NCBI GenBank assembly: GCA_024280895.1 | Contig: JAJRPI010000032.1 | Location: 1-64,000, forward strand | DNA from: Alphaproteobacteria bacterium | GTDB lineage: Bacteria; Pseudomonadota; Alphaproteobacteria; Rhizobiales; JAKIUO01 | Direction: 5' to 3' | Length of the DNA: 64,000 nt | Part shown: piece after piece, positions 42,841-52,699 of the stretch | How the letters are laid out: every line of letters starts with the position of its first letter | Position numbering within the stretch: the first letter of the stretch is position 1 | Notes under the pieces: model-generated | Seen by the model: the letters and a program-made list of their open reading frames with translations, nothing else | What the model was told of the DNA's origin: nothing | The model's database searches: none | Translations under genes and position numbers: made by a program

Positions 42841-44376
42841 ATGGCGGATTTTATGCGCTTGGGATCATTGATTGCTCTCATGGCGTTTTCTGCTGTGTCT
42901 AATGCAGCTGCCCAGCGGGTTACTAATGGCGAACAGCTGCTCGGGGCGGATGGCACTCTTATCCCAGATTTTGAACGCACTGAGCGCCAAACACAGTTAG
43001 AGCCGGGCATTGAGCCTGCAGTTCAGGCACCTCTACGTGTGCTTGAACCACAAGACCCGCTAAATCAGTTCTATGCCAACGCTGCCAGCACAGCGATTGA
43101 TCAGCGCAATAATGAGCGCTTTAACAATGTACTGCCAGATCCCTTGAGCCAGCGGCCACGTAATTTTCGCGATACCAGCTTTACCCAAAGTGTCGCTCGC
43201 GCTCAAAATAATCGACCAGTAGATGAAAACTGGCGCGCGCGCGATGATAACGCTTTTGATCCTTTGGGCATTCGCACTGGCGGCTTCGTGTTCTATCCCG
43301 AACTATATGCACGTATGATCGTCACTAATAATATTTTCGCGACCAGCGACAATCAAAAAGCAGATACCGGGCTCGAGGTTTCCTCGACCTTTCGTTTGCA
43401 ATCTGACTGGAATGTGCATGAGCTGGAATTTTTTGCCACGGGCAGGGAAAAGCGCTGGCGTCGCTTTGCGAGCGAGAACACCACCGAATTTGAAACCAGG
43501 GCGCGGGGCCGCTTGGACATAACCTCGCGCACCAGCGTCGAGGCAGCTATTCGCTATGAGCAAAAGATGGAGGGGCGTGGCTCGGTCGAGCTCTCTGATG
43601 CCGCTGTTGGCCCCGCAACGGCGCATGAAACCGAGTTTTTTGGTCAGCTCAATCATCGTTTCAATCGTCTTGGTTTTCGCCTGCGCGGTCAGGTCATTCG
43701 CAACAGATATGATGATGTGGCGCTACGTGGCGGTGGCGTGCAGCAAAATCATTTTCGGGACTTTGATGAACAGACTTTGAATCTGCGCACAAATTACGAG
43801 TTTTCTCCAAGATTTTCCATTTATGCCGATACGCAGGTCGGCAGACGCAAGTTTGCCAACAGGCTGGATGCGGGGGGATTATTGCAAGGTAGTGATAGCT
43901 TGCTGTTGGCGGTGGGGACACGCATTGAACTGACGCAAAATTTGAGTTTCCTTGGAAATGTTGGCTATGCGCGGGCCAATCCCGATGAACCATCGCTTGT
44001 CGACCTTGAGGGGGTGGTGTTCGATACCAGCCTGATCTGGAGCCCCTTTCGATATGCGACGATCACGCTGACGGGGGCAAGTGAACTCGAAGAAACCACC
44101 CAGAGCGGCAGTCCAGGTTCTATGAACAGATCGGTATCACTATCGCTGGCTAAACAATGGACGCATCGCTTCAGTTCGACGTTAAGCGCTCAATTTGAGG
44201 AAAGAGACTTTGCCGGGATTGCTCAAAAAGACACGGAACTGACGGTTGGGCTGGTTGCCGAATATATGTTCAATCGCTCTTGGGTTATTGATGCGGGCCT
44301 TGAGCATACAGAGGTAAAAGGTGGCAACAAATATAGCGAAGATAAGGTGCATTTGGGTTTGAAATGGCGCCGCTAG
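42841..44376 (+). CDS. outer-membrane beta-barrel protein (BBP2-like)
   Basis: From the ATG at 42841 the protein has 511 residues with a signal peptide (cleavage about residue 24, SNAAAQR), a 130-residue unstructured Asn/Gln/Pro-rich segment, then a long series of amphipathic strands (FYPELYARMIVTNNIFATSD; YSEDKVHLGLKWRR at the end). The pattern matches putative beta-barrel porin 2 (pfam10082), found in polysaccharide gene neighbourhoods. The ribosome site is weak and the start uncertain. It converges with galU, overlapping by 4 bp. Confidence 0.78.
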   Translation: MADFMRLGSLIALMAFSAVSNAAAQRVTNGEQLLGADGTLIPDFERTERQTQLEPGIEPAVQAPLRVLEPQDPLNQFYANAASTAIDQRNNERFNNVLPDPLSQRPRNFRDTSFTQSVARAQNNRPVDENWRARDDNAFDPLGIRTGGFVFYPELYARMIVTNNIFATSDNQKADTGLEVSSTFRLQSDWNVHELEFFATGREKRWRRFASENTTEFETRARGRLDITSRTSVEAAIRYEQKMEGRGSVELSDAAVGPATAHETEFFGQLNHRFNRLGFRLRGQVIRNRYDDVALRGGGVQQNHFRDFDEQTLNLRTNYEFSPRFSIYADTQVGRRKFANRLDAGGLLQGSDSLLLAVGTRIELTQNLSFLGNVGYARANPDEPSLVDLEGVVFDTSLIWSPFRYATITLTGASELEETTQSGSPGSMNRSVSLSLAKQWTHRFSSTLSAQFEERDFAGIAQKDTELTVGLVAEYMFNRSWVIDAGLEHTEVKGGNKYSEDKVHLGLKWRR

Positions 44377-45278
44377 CTCGTTTTGCTCTGATGGGTCAGG
44401 CCTTCGAGCAGCTTGCGCAATTCAATGGCAAAATCATTGCGTAATTCGGGATGAGCCAGAGCAAAGGCCACATTGGCGGTCAAAAATCCCACGCGTGAAC
44501 CGCAATCAAAGCTTAGACCCTCATATTCGATCGCGTGGAAATCTTGAACCTTCATCAAACGGTGCATGGCATCGGTGAGCTGAATTTCATTGCCTGCGCC
44601 CTCGCGTTGATCCTTGAGGATCGAAAAGATTTCAGGCTGCAGGATATAGCGTCCCATAATGATGAGATTGGAGGGGGCGGTGCCAGCTTTGGGCTTTTCC
44701 ACCATGCCGGTAATGGGCCAGCATTTGTTTTCTCCATCACCAATGCTGACAACACCATATTGATCGGTCTCTTCGCTTGTGACTTCTTCAACACCGATGA
44801 TGTTGCCGCCCTTTTCATTATAACCATTGATCATTTGCTTGAGACAGCTATCGCCGTTTGACTGGGTCAACATATCGGGGAGCAGCAGCGCAAATGGTTC
44901 ATCGCCAACGAGTTCGCGCGCGCACCACACGGCATGTCCAAGACCTTTTGGTTCTTGCTGGCGGGTGAAGCTGGTTTGCCCAGGGCCAGGCAGTAATTCC
45001 TCCAGCATTTCGATCTCTTCGTGCTTACCTTTGGCCTTCAAGATATTTTCTAGTTCCGCCTGCCGGTCGAAATGATCTTCAATGACGCCTTTGTTGCGAC
45101 CCGTGACAAAGATAAAATGCTCAATTCCGGCTTCTCGTGCTTCATCAACAACCCGCTGGATGATGGGCCGATCAACAATGGTCAGCATTTCTTTGGGCAT
45201 GGCCTTTGTGGCTGGCAGAAAACGCGTGCCAAGGCCAGCGACCGGAAAGACAGCTTTACGAATAGGGCGATGGGTCAT
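44373..45278 (-). CDS. galU: UTP-glucose-1-phosphate uridylyltransferase
   Basis: The 301-residue protein has the nucleotidyltransferase start VFPVAGLGTRFLPATKAMPK, EMLTIVDRPIIQRVVDEA, FALLLPDML and GRYILQPEIFSIL. It makes UDP-glucose from UTP and glucose-1-phosphate, feeding exopolysaccharide and lipopolysaccharide synthesis. AGGAAA precedes the ATG. Its end overlaps the end of the convergent beta-barrel gene by 4 bp. Confidence 0.95.
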   Translation of the reverse strand: MTHRPIRKAVFPVAGLGTRFLPATKAMPKEMLTIVDRPIIQRVVDEAREAGIEHFIFVTGRNKGVIEDHFDRQAELENILKAKGKHEEIEMLEELLPGPGQTSFTRQQEPKGLGHAVWCARELVGDEPFALLLPDMLTQSNGDSCLKQMINGYNEKGGNIIGVEEVTSEETDQYGVVSIGDGENKCWPITGMVEKPKAGTAPSNLIIMGRYILQPEIFSILKDQREGAGNEIQLTDAMHRLMKVQDFHAIEYEGLSFDCGSRVGFLTANVAFALAHPELRNDFAIELRKLLEGLTHQSKTS

Positions 45279-45403
45279 GGGGCAGTTTCCTGAACTAAAA
45301 AGGCAATCGATCTTTATGCAGTATCCTCTAGATAAATGACCTTTCTCTGAAAATCTATGGTTAAGGGGGCCTGGGAATGGGGTTATCTGGGTAAGATTGG
45401 ATC

Positions 45404-47494
45404 CTAGCGCCCTTCGCGCAGCCAGGTCAGGGACAAAGCCCCCAGCAACAACGCCAATGCCAGCAATCCAGAAAACAGTGGGATCGTTGAGCTGGTGCGC
45501 ACCTGATAGGCCTGGCGGTCCGCAAGGGCCAGCCAGCCGGGGCCGTGCATCTGACGGCCCTTATTATTCATAAGTAAGCGCGGAAATGCTTTTTTATCGT
45601 TTGGTGTGCTGCCTTGCCAAAGTGCGGTACCACCCGTTGTTTTCAACAAGGGAGCAAGCGGGGCAAGGCTGGCGGTGACGCTTTCAAGTTCGCGTGAATT
45701 GATCCGCCCGACATGAATGGCTGCGTTTAATTCACCAGAAGATAAACGAAACAGCCCGCCGGTTTGCGCTTTGATCACTTTGCGCCAGATGCCGGGGCTG
45801 GTCTGCTTTAGATCATGGGTGGAAATCTCACCGGTTGGCGACACCAGTTGCACTGGCTCAACTTTGTCGAGCATGGAGCGCCGTTCGATGGTCAGATCTC
45901 GGCCCTTGGCACTGGCTGTCAGATATTCTTCTTCAAGATCAGGTTCTTTCATCAGCCAATGTGACAAGCGGCGGAACAAAGCGTTATAGGGCCCCCCACC
46001 ATCATAGCCCCGCGCCCACAGCCAGGCATGGTCGGAGAGCAGCATGGCGACGCGGCCCTTGGCGCGCCGGTCAAGCAACAATAAGGGTTTTTCATCAGGC
46101 CCGCTCATCAGCACATCTCCCGACGTGGCTTTGGCATCGATCAGGCGGAACCAGCGTCCCCATGCGGGGGATTGCTTAGGGGATAGCGCCGCACCAGGCA
46201 AATCTCTGGTAACGGGATGGCGGCGGCCCTGTTTGCTGATCCGCGCCTTGAACGGCCGCTTGGTAATGGAACCGGTGGGATCGGCGGGCAGAATTTGCGC
46301 CAGAGGTGTGCGGGCCAGCGAGCGCCGCTTGGCAAATTGCGAGCCAGCAGCCAGTAACACTGCGCCGCCTTCTTCCACATAGCGCGCCACATTATCGAGA
46401 TAGATCAAGGGCAGAACACCGCGGCGGCGATAGCGATCAAAAATGATCAAATCGAAATCATGCAAGCGCTGGGAAAACAACTCTCTGGTGGGAAAGGAGA
46501 TTAGCGACAGCTCGTGGATGGGCGTGCCGTCTTGTTTTTCAGGAGGGCGCAAAATGGTAAAATGCACGAGATCAACCGCGGCGTCAGAGCGCAACAGATT
46601 GCGCCAGGTGCGTTCGCCGGGATGGGGTTCGCCAGAGACCAGCAGCACTCGCAGATTTTCGCGCACGCCCTGCGCTGATAGGGCAAGGCGATTATTAGCA
46701 AGGGTCAGCTCGCGCGGAACTGCTTTTAGTTCGACCTCAACGATATTTTGACCGGCATGGGGGAACTCGAAATCAATGAAGACATCGGCGCCGATGCGCA
46801 CATTTCGCACTTCGTCCGGTTTATCCTCTCGTCTAATCGTAATTTGCGCCAGCTTTGATGCCTGCTTGGTTTTTCCGGCCTGTAATATTTGCAAACGAAT
46901 TTGGCGACTTGTTTCAACGATGCCGAACCGAGGCGACTCCAATAGTTTGATCCGTCGGTCAAATTCATCTGGCAGCCCAGTAACAAGCGCATGAACTGGC
47001 ACATCAAGGCCAAGGCTTTTGGGCTGCTTGGGAATATCGTGCACTTGCCCATCGGTGATCATAAAGATGCCAGAGAGACGGTCGCGCGGGATATCGGCCA
47101 GTCCGTTATTCATGCTTTTGACGAGCTGCGTACCAAGCGAGCCATCGCCCTCATTTTGGCTTTCAATCACCCGCACATCGAGATTGCCAAGGCTTTTGAG
47201 TTTTTTCGTCAGCTGCTTTTCAAGCAATAAAGTTTGCTTGGATCGATCCGTGATTTTCTGGCTGTCAGAGTGATCAACAACGATCAGCGCGATATTGTTC
47301 AAAGGATCTCGCTGCTCGCTTTTAAGCTGCGGGTTCATCAAGGTTAAAAACAGCAGCCCAAGCACAATGGCCCGTAAGGATCCAACCCCGGGGCGACGCC
47401 AAATGCTCAATAGGCCAACAACAACGCAAAGCGCTCCCAGTAGCCAAAGCAGCGGGAGGGCGACAAGCGGGGCAAAATCCAGTGTGTAATTCAT
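45404..47494 (-). CDS. vWA / glutamine-amidotransferase-like membrane protein of the MoxR cluster
   Basis: The 696-residue protein has two N-terminal membrane segments (residues 8-30, 39-56), a vWA-like part (IALIVVDHSDSQKITDRSKQ with a DxSxS-like site; IFMITDGQVHD), a class-I-amidotransferase-like fold (about 265-440; DFDLIIFDRY, VARYVEEGGAVLLAAGS) and a C-terminal membrane segment. No catalytic Cys triad of amidotransferases is apparent. It is the last gene of the leftward MoxR / DUF58 / DUF4159 operon, 1 bp after the DUF4159 gene. Its role is inferred to be in an envelope complex assembled by MoxR. Confidence 0.75.
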   Translation of the reverse strand: MNYTLDFAPLVALPLLWLLGALCVVVGLLSIWRRPGVGSLRAIVLGLLFLTLMNPQLKSEQRDPLNNIALIVVDHSDSQKITDRSKQTLLLEKQLTKKLKSLGNLDVRVIESQNEGDGSLGTQLVKSMNNGLADIPRDRLSGIFMITDGQVHDIPKQPKSLGLDVPVHALVTGLPDEFDRRIKLLESPRFGIVETSRQIRLQILQAGKTKQASKLAQITIRREDKPDEVRNVRIGADVFIDFEFPHAGQNIVEVELKAVPRELTLANNRLALSAQGVRENLRVLLVSGEPHPGERTWRNLLRSDAAVDLVHFTILRPPEKQDGTPIHELSLISFPTRELFSQRLHDFDLIIFDRYRRRGVLPLIYLDNVARYVEEGGAVLLAAGSQFAKRRSLARTPLAQILPADPTGSITKRPFKARISKQGRRHPVTRDLPGAALSPKQSPAWGRWFRLIDAKATSGDVLMSGPDEKPLLLLDRRAKGRVAMLLSDHAWLWARGYDGGGPYNALFRRLSHWLMKEPDLEEEYLTASAKGRDLTIERRSMLDKVEPVQLVSPTGEISTHDLKQTSPGIWRKVIKAQTGGLFRLSSGELNAAIHVGRINSRELESVTASLAPLAPLLKTTGGTALWQGSTPNDKKAFPRLLMNNKGRQMHGPGWLALADRQAYQVRTSSTIPLFSGLLALALLLGALSLTWLREGR

Positions 47495-47495
47495 G

Positions 47496-50387
47496 TCATT
47501 GCCCCAATCTGCGCATCAAGGCGGGCAGGTGAACCTGATCGGCCTTATAATTGCCGGTGAGGGCATACATGACGATATTGATGCCGGTGCGATAGGACAT
47601 TTCGCGCTGGCGTTCACCATCTGGACTGACCGCAAACAAGGTGCGGCCATTCTCATCGGTGGCCCAGGCGGCGGCCAGATTATTGGAAGTGATGATAATC
47701 GCACTGACATCATCTGAATTGCGCACCGATGAAGCGTTGTTCTTAGCTGAAGCCTCAACCCATAAGGTGCCGCCTTGCCAGCGACCGGGGAAACTGTTGA
47801 GCAGATAAAAGCTGCGGGTCAGCACGTGATTACTGGGTACGGGCTCTAGTGGGGGAATATCCATACGGGCCAGCAATCGTGCTAGCGGCGTTGGCTCTCC
47901 TGCATTTTGGTTTGGTAAAAAGCTGTTGATCTGGTCTTGGGTATCAAACAAGATGACGCCGCCTTGCTTCATATAGGCATTGATGCGCGCGACCGTATTG
48001 CTGTCGAGTTGATTGGGTTTTGCTAATACGGGCCAATAGAGCAGGGGGAAAAAGGCCAGCTCGTCCTTGGATATATTGACGCCCACGGGTTCGACGGGTT
48101 CAAAGGCGGTGCGTCTGGCGATTTTTTTCGACAGGCTTGTGAGGCCAAGTCGGCTGATACGATCAATCACCGGATCGCCGGTGCGCACATAGGCCAGATG
48201 GGTCTCAAGGGACATGTTGAGACCAAAGGCGTCAGTGGCAACGGAGCGTTGCTCACTAGCTGGTGCTGCCAGCGCTGGATCAGTGCCCAGCAATGGTGCG
48301 CTCACCAACAGGGCAAGGGCGCTGGCTTGTACAGCTTTTTTGAGGCCAGATCGTTTAATCGCCGGGGCCATCAGGCCCTGCATCAGTGACACGACAAGAC
48401 TGTCAATCAGGAACAATATGAGCGCCAGCGTGAACAATAAGGGAGCAAGCGGCGTTGAGCTGTTGGCCTTGTAGTTTTCGAGCAAAACATTTGCAGGGGG
48501 CGCGGGCATTGGTGTTAGTTTCAGATCTTTCGAGGCGATATTGAGCGCCCGGCTAAGTCCTGTGGAGCCATACAGGCCCGGTGGATGGGCTTTGCTTGGC
48601 GTAAAGTGATCAAGACCAGCAATCTTTACTGGTTCTGTGTGGATGGTCGGGGCGGTGAAATTGCCAAAGCCATCAAGAATGCGGATCGGTGGCAGGGCTG
48701 GCAACTCAGCTTCCTTGCGGCCGCCATCGCCAGGTTTTGTGCTACGGGCCTGATCGCTTGTCGGGGTGTTTGTTGCCGTTTTGGGGATGATGCCTGACGA
48801 TAATCCGACAAGGCGGCGCAACATATCGACGAATAGACCGGAATGGGGCAAATCAGACCAGGTGGAATTGGCGGTGATATGGAACAGGACAAGCAGGCCG
48901 CGACCGGTTTTACGAGCGGTTACCAAGGGGGTGCCGTCCTCAAGGCGCGCCCAGATCAGCACACGATCATTGAGCTTTGATGGGTCGGCCAGCACTTGCC
49001 GTTTGACGCTCACATCGGTGGGCAATTCCAGTCCAAAAAACGGGCTGTTTTCCTCGAATGCAGCAAGCTTTTGTGGTTTGCTCCATGACAGCGCCCCACC
49101 TAGTGCTCGACCGCCCTGGCGCAGGGCAACTGGCAAAAGATCGTCACCGCCTTGCTCAAGGCGCGGTCCGGCAAAGCGCACCAATATGCCGCCTCGCTGC
49201 AACCAGTCTTCAAGCTGCAAGCTGGTTTTTGCTTGCAGTCGGCCAATACCCGCGAGGATCAAGGTGGAGATATCGCGTGCCAATAAAGTATCGGTGGCCT
49301 TTGCGGTATTTTTGCTCTTTGGCTCGGTAAGTTCGCTAAAAGGTTTGAGGGCTTTTTTGATATAGTAGAGCGATGACAATAGGGGCTGGGATTCTTCAGA
49401 TGCTTCCCCGCTGATCAGCCCAATGCGTTGCCAGTTGGCGCGCCCATCGACAAGAAAGCTGGTGCTGGCGGCGCGCATGCCCTTGATCTCTACCCGGGCG
49501 ATCTGATTGCGCAGCTCAAGGGGTAACTTGAAATCGACTTTCGTGTTGGTGGCACTGGCTGCCAGCTTGAACGGTTTAAGAAAAATTGATCGTCCCTTGC
49601 CATCTAGCGCGCGCACATGTCCCTCATACTCAAAGCCACCAGCACTGGTGATGGTGGCTTGCAGATTGCCCTTTTTATTGACGATGGCGTGTAGCGCCAG
49701 TGGTGCGATGGCCTCGGGGCCGTTTTTCATAATAGTCAGGTTTTTGGCATTGCCCGCTAAGGCAGCAATTTTGGTGGCGAACTCATTGGCATGACCATAG
49801 TCAAGCCCATCGCTCAGCCAGAAAAACTTTACCTGTTTGCCAGCAAATTCGGCTTTCTTGAGAACTGCCAGTGCCTGCATGCGGTCGGGGGCAAAGGGAT
49901 GAGGCTTGAAACCTGCAAACTGCTCACGAGCCTTGAAGGCGCTTATCGGCTTGAGCGAGCGGCGCTCATCAATATTGGCGGTGGGGATCAGCAAGACGGA
50001 GTTATTTTGTTGTTCGGCCAGCTCCAGCAATTGCCGCATTGAGGTGCGGCGTTGGCGCCAGTTGGCGGCAGATGCCCAGCCATTATCAATCACTGCCACC
50101 AGCAAATCAGATTTTGCTAGCGTGGTTGTTTGCGGATTAAGCACAGGCCGCGCCAGCGCCAGAATAAGTGCGGCGGCGGCGATCAGTCGTAATAGCGTGA
50201 GCCACCAAGGACTATGGGCCTTGTCTTGCTCATCCTTATTGATACCCAGTAGCAAACGGGTTGCCGGAAAAAAGATGTGGTGCGGGCTTGGCGGTGTGAT
50301 GCGCAGCAGCCACCAGATCAGTGGCAAGACAATCCCGACGGCCAGTAGCCAGGGGGACAGGAAACCAAGCGGTCCAAGTGACATCAT
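47496..50387 (-). CDS. DUF4159 protein with BatA-type N-terminus
   Basis: The 963-residue protein has an N-terminal double membrane region of the BatA/aerotolerance type (LGFLSPWLLAVGIVLPLIWW, LRLIAAAALILALARPVLNP), a large middle part with a vWA-like fold (about 90-330), a further membrane segment (about 645-700) and a C-terminal DUF4159 domain (about 715-960; HLAYVRTGDPVIDRISRLGL, ELAFFPLLYWPV). It overlaps the DUF58 gene by 4 bp (ATGA). Such proteins accompany MoxR ATPases in alphaproteobacteria; the activity is unknown. Confidence 0.85.
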   Translation of the reverse strand: MMSLGPLGFLSPWLLAVGIVLPLIWWLLRITPPSPHHIFFPATRLLLGINKDEQDKAHSPWWLTLLRLIAAAALILALARPVLNPQTTTLAKSDLLVAVIDNGWASAANWRQRRTSMRQLLELAEQQNNSVLLIPTANIDERRSLKPISAFKAREQFAGFKPHPFAPDRMQALAVLKKAEFAGKQVKFFWLSDGLDYGHANEFATKIAALAGNAKNLTIMKNGPEAIAPLALHAIVNKKGNLQATITSAGGFEYEGHVRALDGKGRSIFLKPFKLAASATNTKVDFKLPLELRNQIARVEIKGMRAASTSFLVDGRANWQRIGLISGEASEESQPLLSSLYYIKKALKPFSELTEPKSKNTAKATDTLLARDISTLILAGIGRLQAKTSLQLEDWLQRGGILVRFAGPRLEQGGDDLLPVALRQGGRALGGALSWSKPQKLAAFEENSPFFGLELPTDVSVKRQVLADPSKLNDRVLIWARLEDGTPLVTARKTGRGLLVLFHITANSTWSDLPHSGLFVDMLRRLVGLSSGIIPKTATNTPTSDQARSTKPGDGGRKEAELPALPPIRILDGFGNFTAPTIHTEPVKIAGLDHFTPSKAHPPGLYGSTGLSRALNIASKDLKLTPMPAPPANVLLENYKANSSTPLAPLLFTLALILFLIDSLVVSLMQGLMAPAIKRSGLKKAVQASALALLVSAPLLGTDPALAAPASEQRSVATDAFGLNMSLETHLAYVRTGDPVIDRISRLGLTSLSKKIARRTAFEPVEPVGVNISKDELAFFPLLYWPVLAKPNQLDSNTVARINAYMKQGGVILFDTQDQINSFLPNQNAGEPTPLARLLARMDIPPLEPVPSNHVLTRSFYLLNSFPGRWQGGTLWVEASAKNNASSVRNSDDVSAIIITSNNLAAAWATDENGRTLFAVSPDGERQREMSYRTGINIVMYALTGNYKADQVHLPALMRRLGQ

Positions 50388-51319
50388 GATGCGGCTCCCT
50401 TCGAACTGGACCGCTGAGCGCCACCAGCACCCAGCAGGGAGGGGCCAAGCCGCGCATAGAGCGCCAGTAGAGCTTCGCTGGCGGGCCGGTCCGTATGGTG
50501 CACCATAAAGCTGAACTGGTGATTTTGTGCTGTTTGGCGGATGGTTTCGCGGTGCAGGGCCAGGCGTTTTTGATACTCTGTTCGCATTTCCTGAGCACGG
50601 CCCGCGAGGACCGAAAGCTTGCCATCCATGCTTTCGAACAGGACGCGGCCCTTGTAAGGAAGGGTTTCTTCTGCAGGGTCAAGAATTTGCACCAGATGCC
50701 CCTTGATGCCCCTTGCCGACAAGCTCTTGATCATACCGGTCACTTCTTCTACCGGCATCAGGAAATCGCTGAACAGCAGGCATTCGGAATAACGCTTCAA
50801 TTGTTGGCTGACAGGAAAATTGCGAAAGCTTGCATGATCTTGATGAGTGGCGATATTGCGGGCCAGCATTTGCGGTGCGGTATGGGCGTTACTGGGAGGC
50901 ATGAGATCAACAAGGCCAATGCGTTCGCCAGCCCGCACCAGCAGTTCCCCGATTGCCAGGGTCAGCACCAGCGCGCGTTCCGCTTTACGGGTTTTGGCCT
51001 GGTGCGAAATAAAGCTCATGGAGGGGGAAAGATCGGGCCACAGCCACAAAGTATGGGAGGCTTCCCATTCGCGCTCGCGGATATACAGCCGGTCAGTTGT
51101 CGCCGAACGCCGCCAGTCAATATTGTGGGCGGCATCAGAATTTTCATAGGTGCGAAACTGCCAGAATGTTTCGCCGGGGCCATGTCGTTTGCGGCCATGA
51201 ATACCGTGGGACAGGGCACTGGCTATACGCGCGGCTTCCACAAGCAAAGACGGCATGGCGCTGGCCAGCCCATGCGCTTCATGTTCAAACAGATCATAAT
51301 CATTGGCCGGAGCGTCCAC
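50384..51319 (-). CDS. DUF58-domain protein
   Basis: The 311-residue protein has the DUF58 core RKRHGPGETFWQFRTYENSD, AAHNIDWRRSATTDRLYIRE and the vWA-like LWLWPDLSPSMSF and CLLFSDFLMP. It starts at a GTG (51319). MoxR-DUF58 pairs act as chaperone and client or adaptor modules in several bacteria. It is coupled to the DUF4159 gene; an intergenic palindromic pair separates it from moxR. Confidence 0.87.
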   Translation of the reverse strand: MDAPANDYDLFEHEAHGLASAMPSLLVEAARIASALSHGIHGRKRHGPGETFWQFRTYENSDAAHNIDWRRSATTDRLYIREREWEASHTLWLWPDLSPSMSFISHQAKTRKAERALVLTLAIGELLVRAGERIGLVDLMPPSNAHTAPQMLARNIATHQDHASFRNFPVSQQLKRYSECLLFSDFLMPVEEVTGMIKSLSARGIKGHLVQILDPAEETLPYKGRVLFESMDGKLSVLAGRAQEMRTEYQKRLALHRETIRQTAQNHQFSFMVHHTDRPASEALLALYARLGPSLLGAGGAQRSSSKGAAS

Positions 51320-51414
51320 TCATGCACCTTTTGTTCTATCGTGCTTCATTTCAAAAAGAGCTTTGTTCAATCTCAAGATGTTTTCATTGCTCCATGTGTC
51401 ATGCCAGCCCCAAC

Positions 51415-51544
51415 TGTCACCCCCGCGAAGGCGGGGGTCCATACTCACTGTTTTCTCAAGTTTTCTGATGAACTGGCCTGATACTCTTTTTCTGATTTGC
51501 AAGGTCTCGGGTTATGGTTCCCTGCCTTCGCGGGGATGACATAG
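51415..51544. repeat. pair of inverted REP-like palindromes
   Basis: GTCACCCCCGCGAAGGCGGG at 51418-51437 and, inverted, CCTGCCTTCGCGGGGATGAC at 51523-51542 are the two arms of a common alphaproteobacterial intergenic palindrome (GTCATCCCCGCGAAGGCGGG type). They lie inside the moxR-DUF58 operon gap and may form an RNA stem between the two genes. Confidence 0.7.
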
Positions 51545-51550
51545 CTTTTT

Positions 51551-52573
51551 TTAATCGAGATTTGCGGTTAGCTGGCTGATGATTTGCGGTAGTGTCACGC
51601 CTTCGGCGCGGGCCGCAAAACTCAAGGCCATACGATGTTTCAACACGGGTTCAGCAAGCGCGATGACGTCTTCAATAGAGGGAGACAAGCGCCCATCCAT
51701 CAAGGCTTTGGCCCGTGCCCCCATCATCAAGGCTTGCGAGGCGCGAGGGCCTGGTCCCCATGAGATCATGTCGCTGAGGCCAGGATTGCCGCCGTCGCTT
51801 GAAGGTCGCGCCGAGCGCACCAGTTTCAATATAGCTTCGACAACGCTTTCGCCAACCGGAATCTGGCGGACAAGGCGTTGGGTTTTCATCAGCTTATCAG
51901 CGGACCAAACGGTTTTGGCGGCGTTGTCATTGGTGCCCGTGGTCTCCAGCAGCATGCGCCGCTCGGAACTTTCATCGGGATAATCCACATCGATTTGCAG
52001 CAAGAACCGGTCAAGCTGGGCTTCTGGCAAAGGGTAGGTGCCTTCTTGTTCAAGCGGGTTTTGCGTCGCGAGCACATGGAAGGGGGCTGGCAGATCATGG
52101 CGTTCGCCAGCAATCGTCACATGATGCTCCTGCATGGCTTGCAACAAGGCTGACTGGGTTTTGGGCGAGGCGCGGTTGATTTCATCAGCCATTAAAAGCT
52201 GCGCGAATACCGGTCCCTTGATGAAGCGAAAATGGCGCTTGCCGCTCTCGCTTTCTTCCAGCACTTCAGAGCCTAAAATATCGGATGGCATCAGATCGGG
52301 GGTGAACTGGATGCGCCGCTCGTCAAGCCCTAGCACTGTGCCAAGGGTTTCAACCAGCAAAGTCTTGGCTAGCCCGGGCACGCCGATCAACAGGGCATGG
52401 CCCCCGGCAAGTACGGTAATGAGTGCCAACTCGATGACGTTTTCTTGTCCAAAGATAACTGAAGCAGCTGCTTGTCTCACTTGTGAGAGTTCTTCGCCGG
52501 CCGCTTCAATCTGTACGATGAGCTCGTCATCTGTTTGTGCCAGATCATTGTCTGTCTGTTTAAGGCTTGTCAT
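51551..52573 (-). CDS. MoxR-family AAA+ ATPase
   Basis: The 340-residue protein has Walker A in GVPGLAKTLLVETLG, Walker B in LLMADEINRASPKTQSALLQ and the sensor region HVLATQNPLEQEGTYPLPEA. MoxR ATPases remodel or mature partner complexes carrying vWA domains. It heads the leftward operon with DUF58, DUF4159 and vWA-like genes. No good ribosome site is visible before the ATG at 52573. It is divergent from the Nudix gene. Confidence 0.92.
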   Translation of the reverse strand: MTSLKQTDNDLAQTDDELIVQIEAAGEELSQVRQAAASVIFGQENVIELALITVLAGGHALLIGVPGLAKTLLVETLGTVLGLDERRIQFTPDLMPSDILGSEVLEESESGKRHFRFIKGPVFAQLLMADEINRASPKTQSALLQAMQEHHVTIAGERHDLPAPFHVLATQNPLEQEGTYPLPEAQLDRFLLQIDVDYPDESSERRMLLETTGTNDNAAKTVWSADKLMKTQRLVRQIPVGESVVEAILKLVRSARPSSDGGNPGLSDMISWGPGPRASQALMMGARAKALMDGRLSPSIEDVIALAEPVLKHRMALSFAARAEGVTLPQIISQLTANLD

Positions 52574-52699
52574 AGCACTGAATATAGGACGGCAAAGGGT
52601 CCACTGGAACCTTTAGGTTTAAAAAAAGCTGAAATCATTTTTGATTATTCCATTTGCTGGCTCTGTTACGCAGGTCGCATAATCATATATACTGCTAGA

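Noticed and set aside
42242-42871. Rightward 209-codon frame opposite kdsD
   Set aside because: It is the complementary shadow of kdsD; codon pattern and family match belong to the leftward frame.
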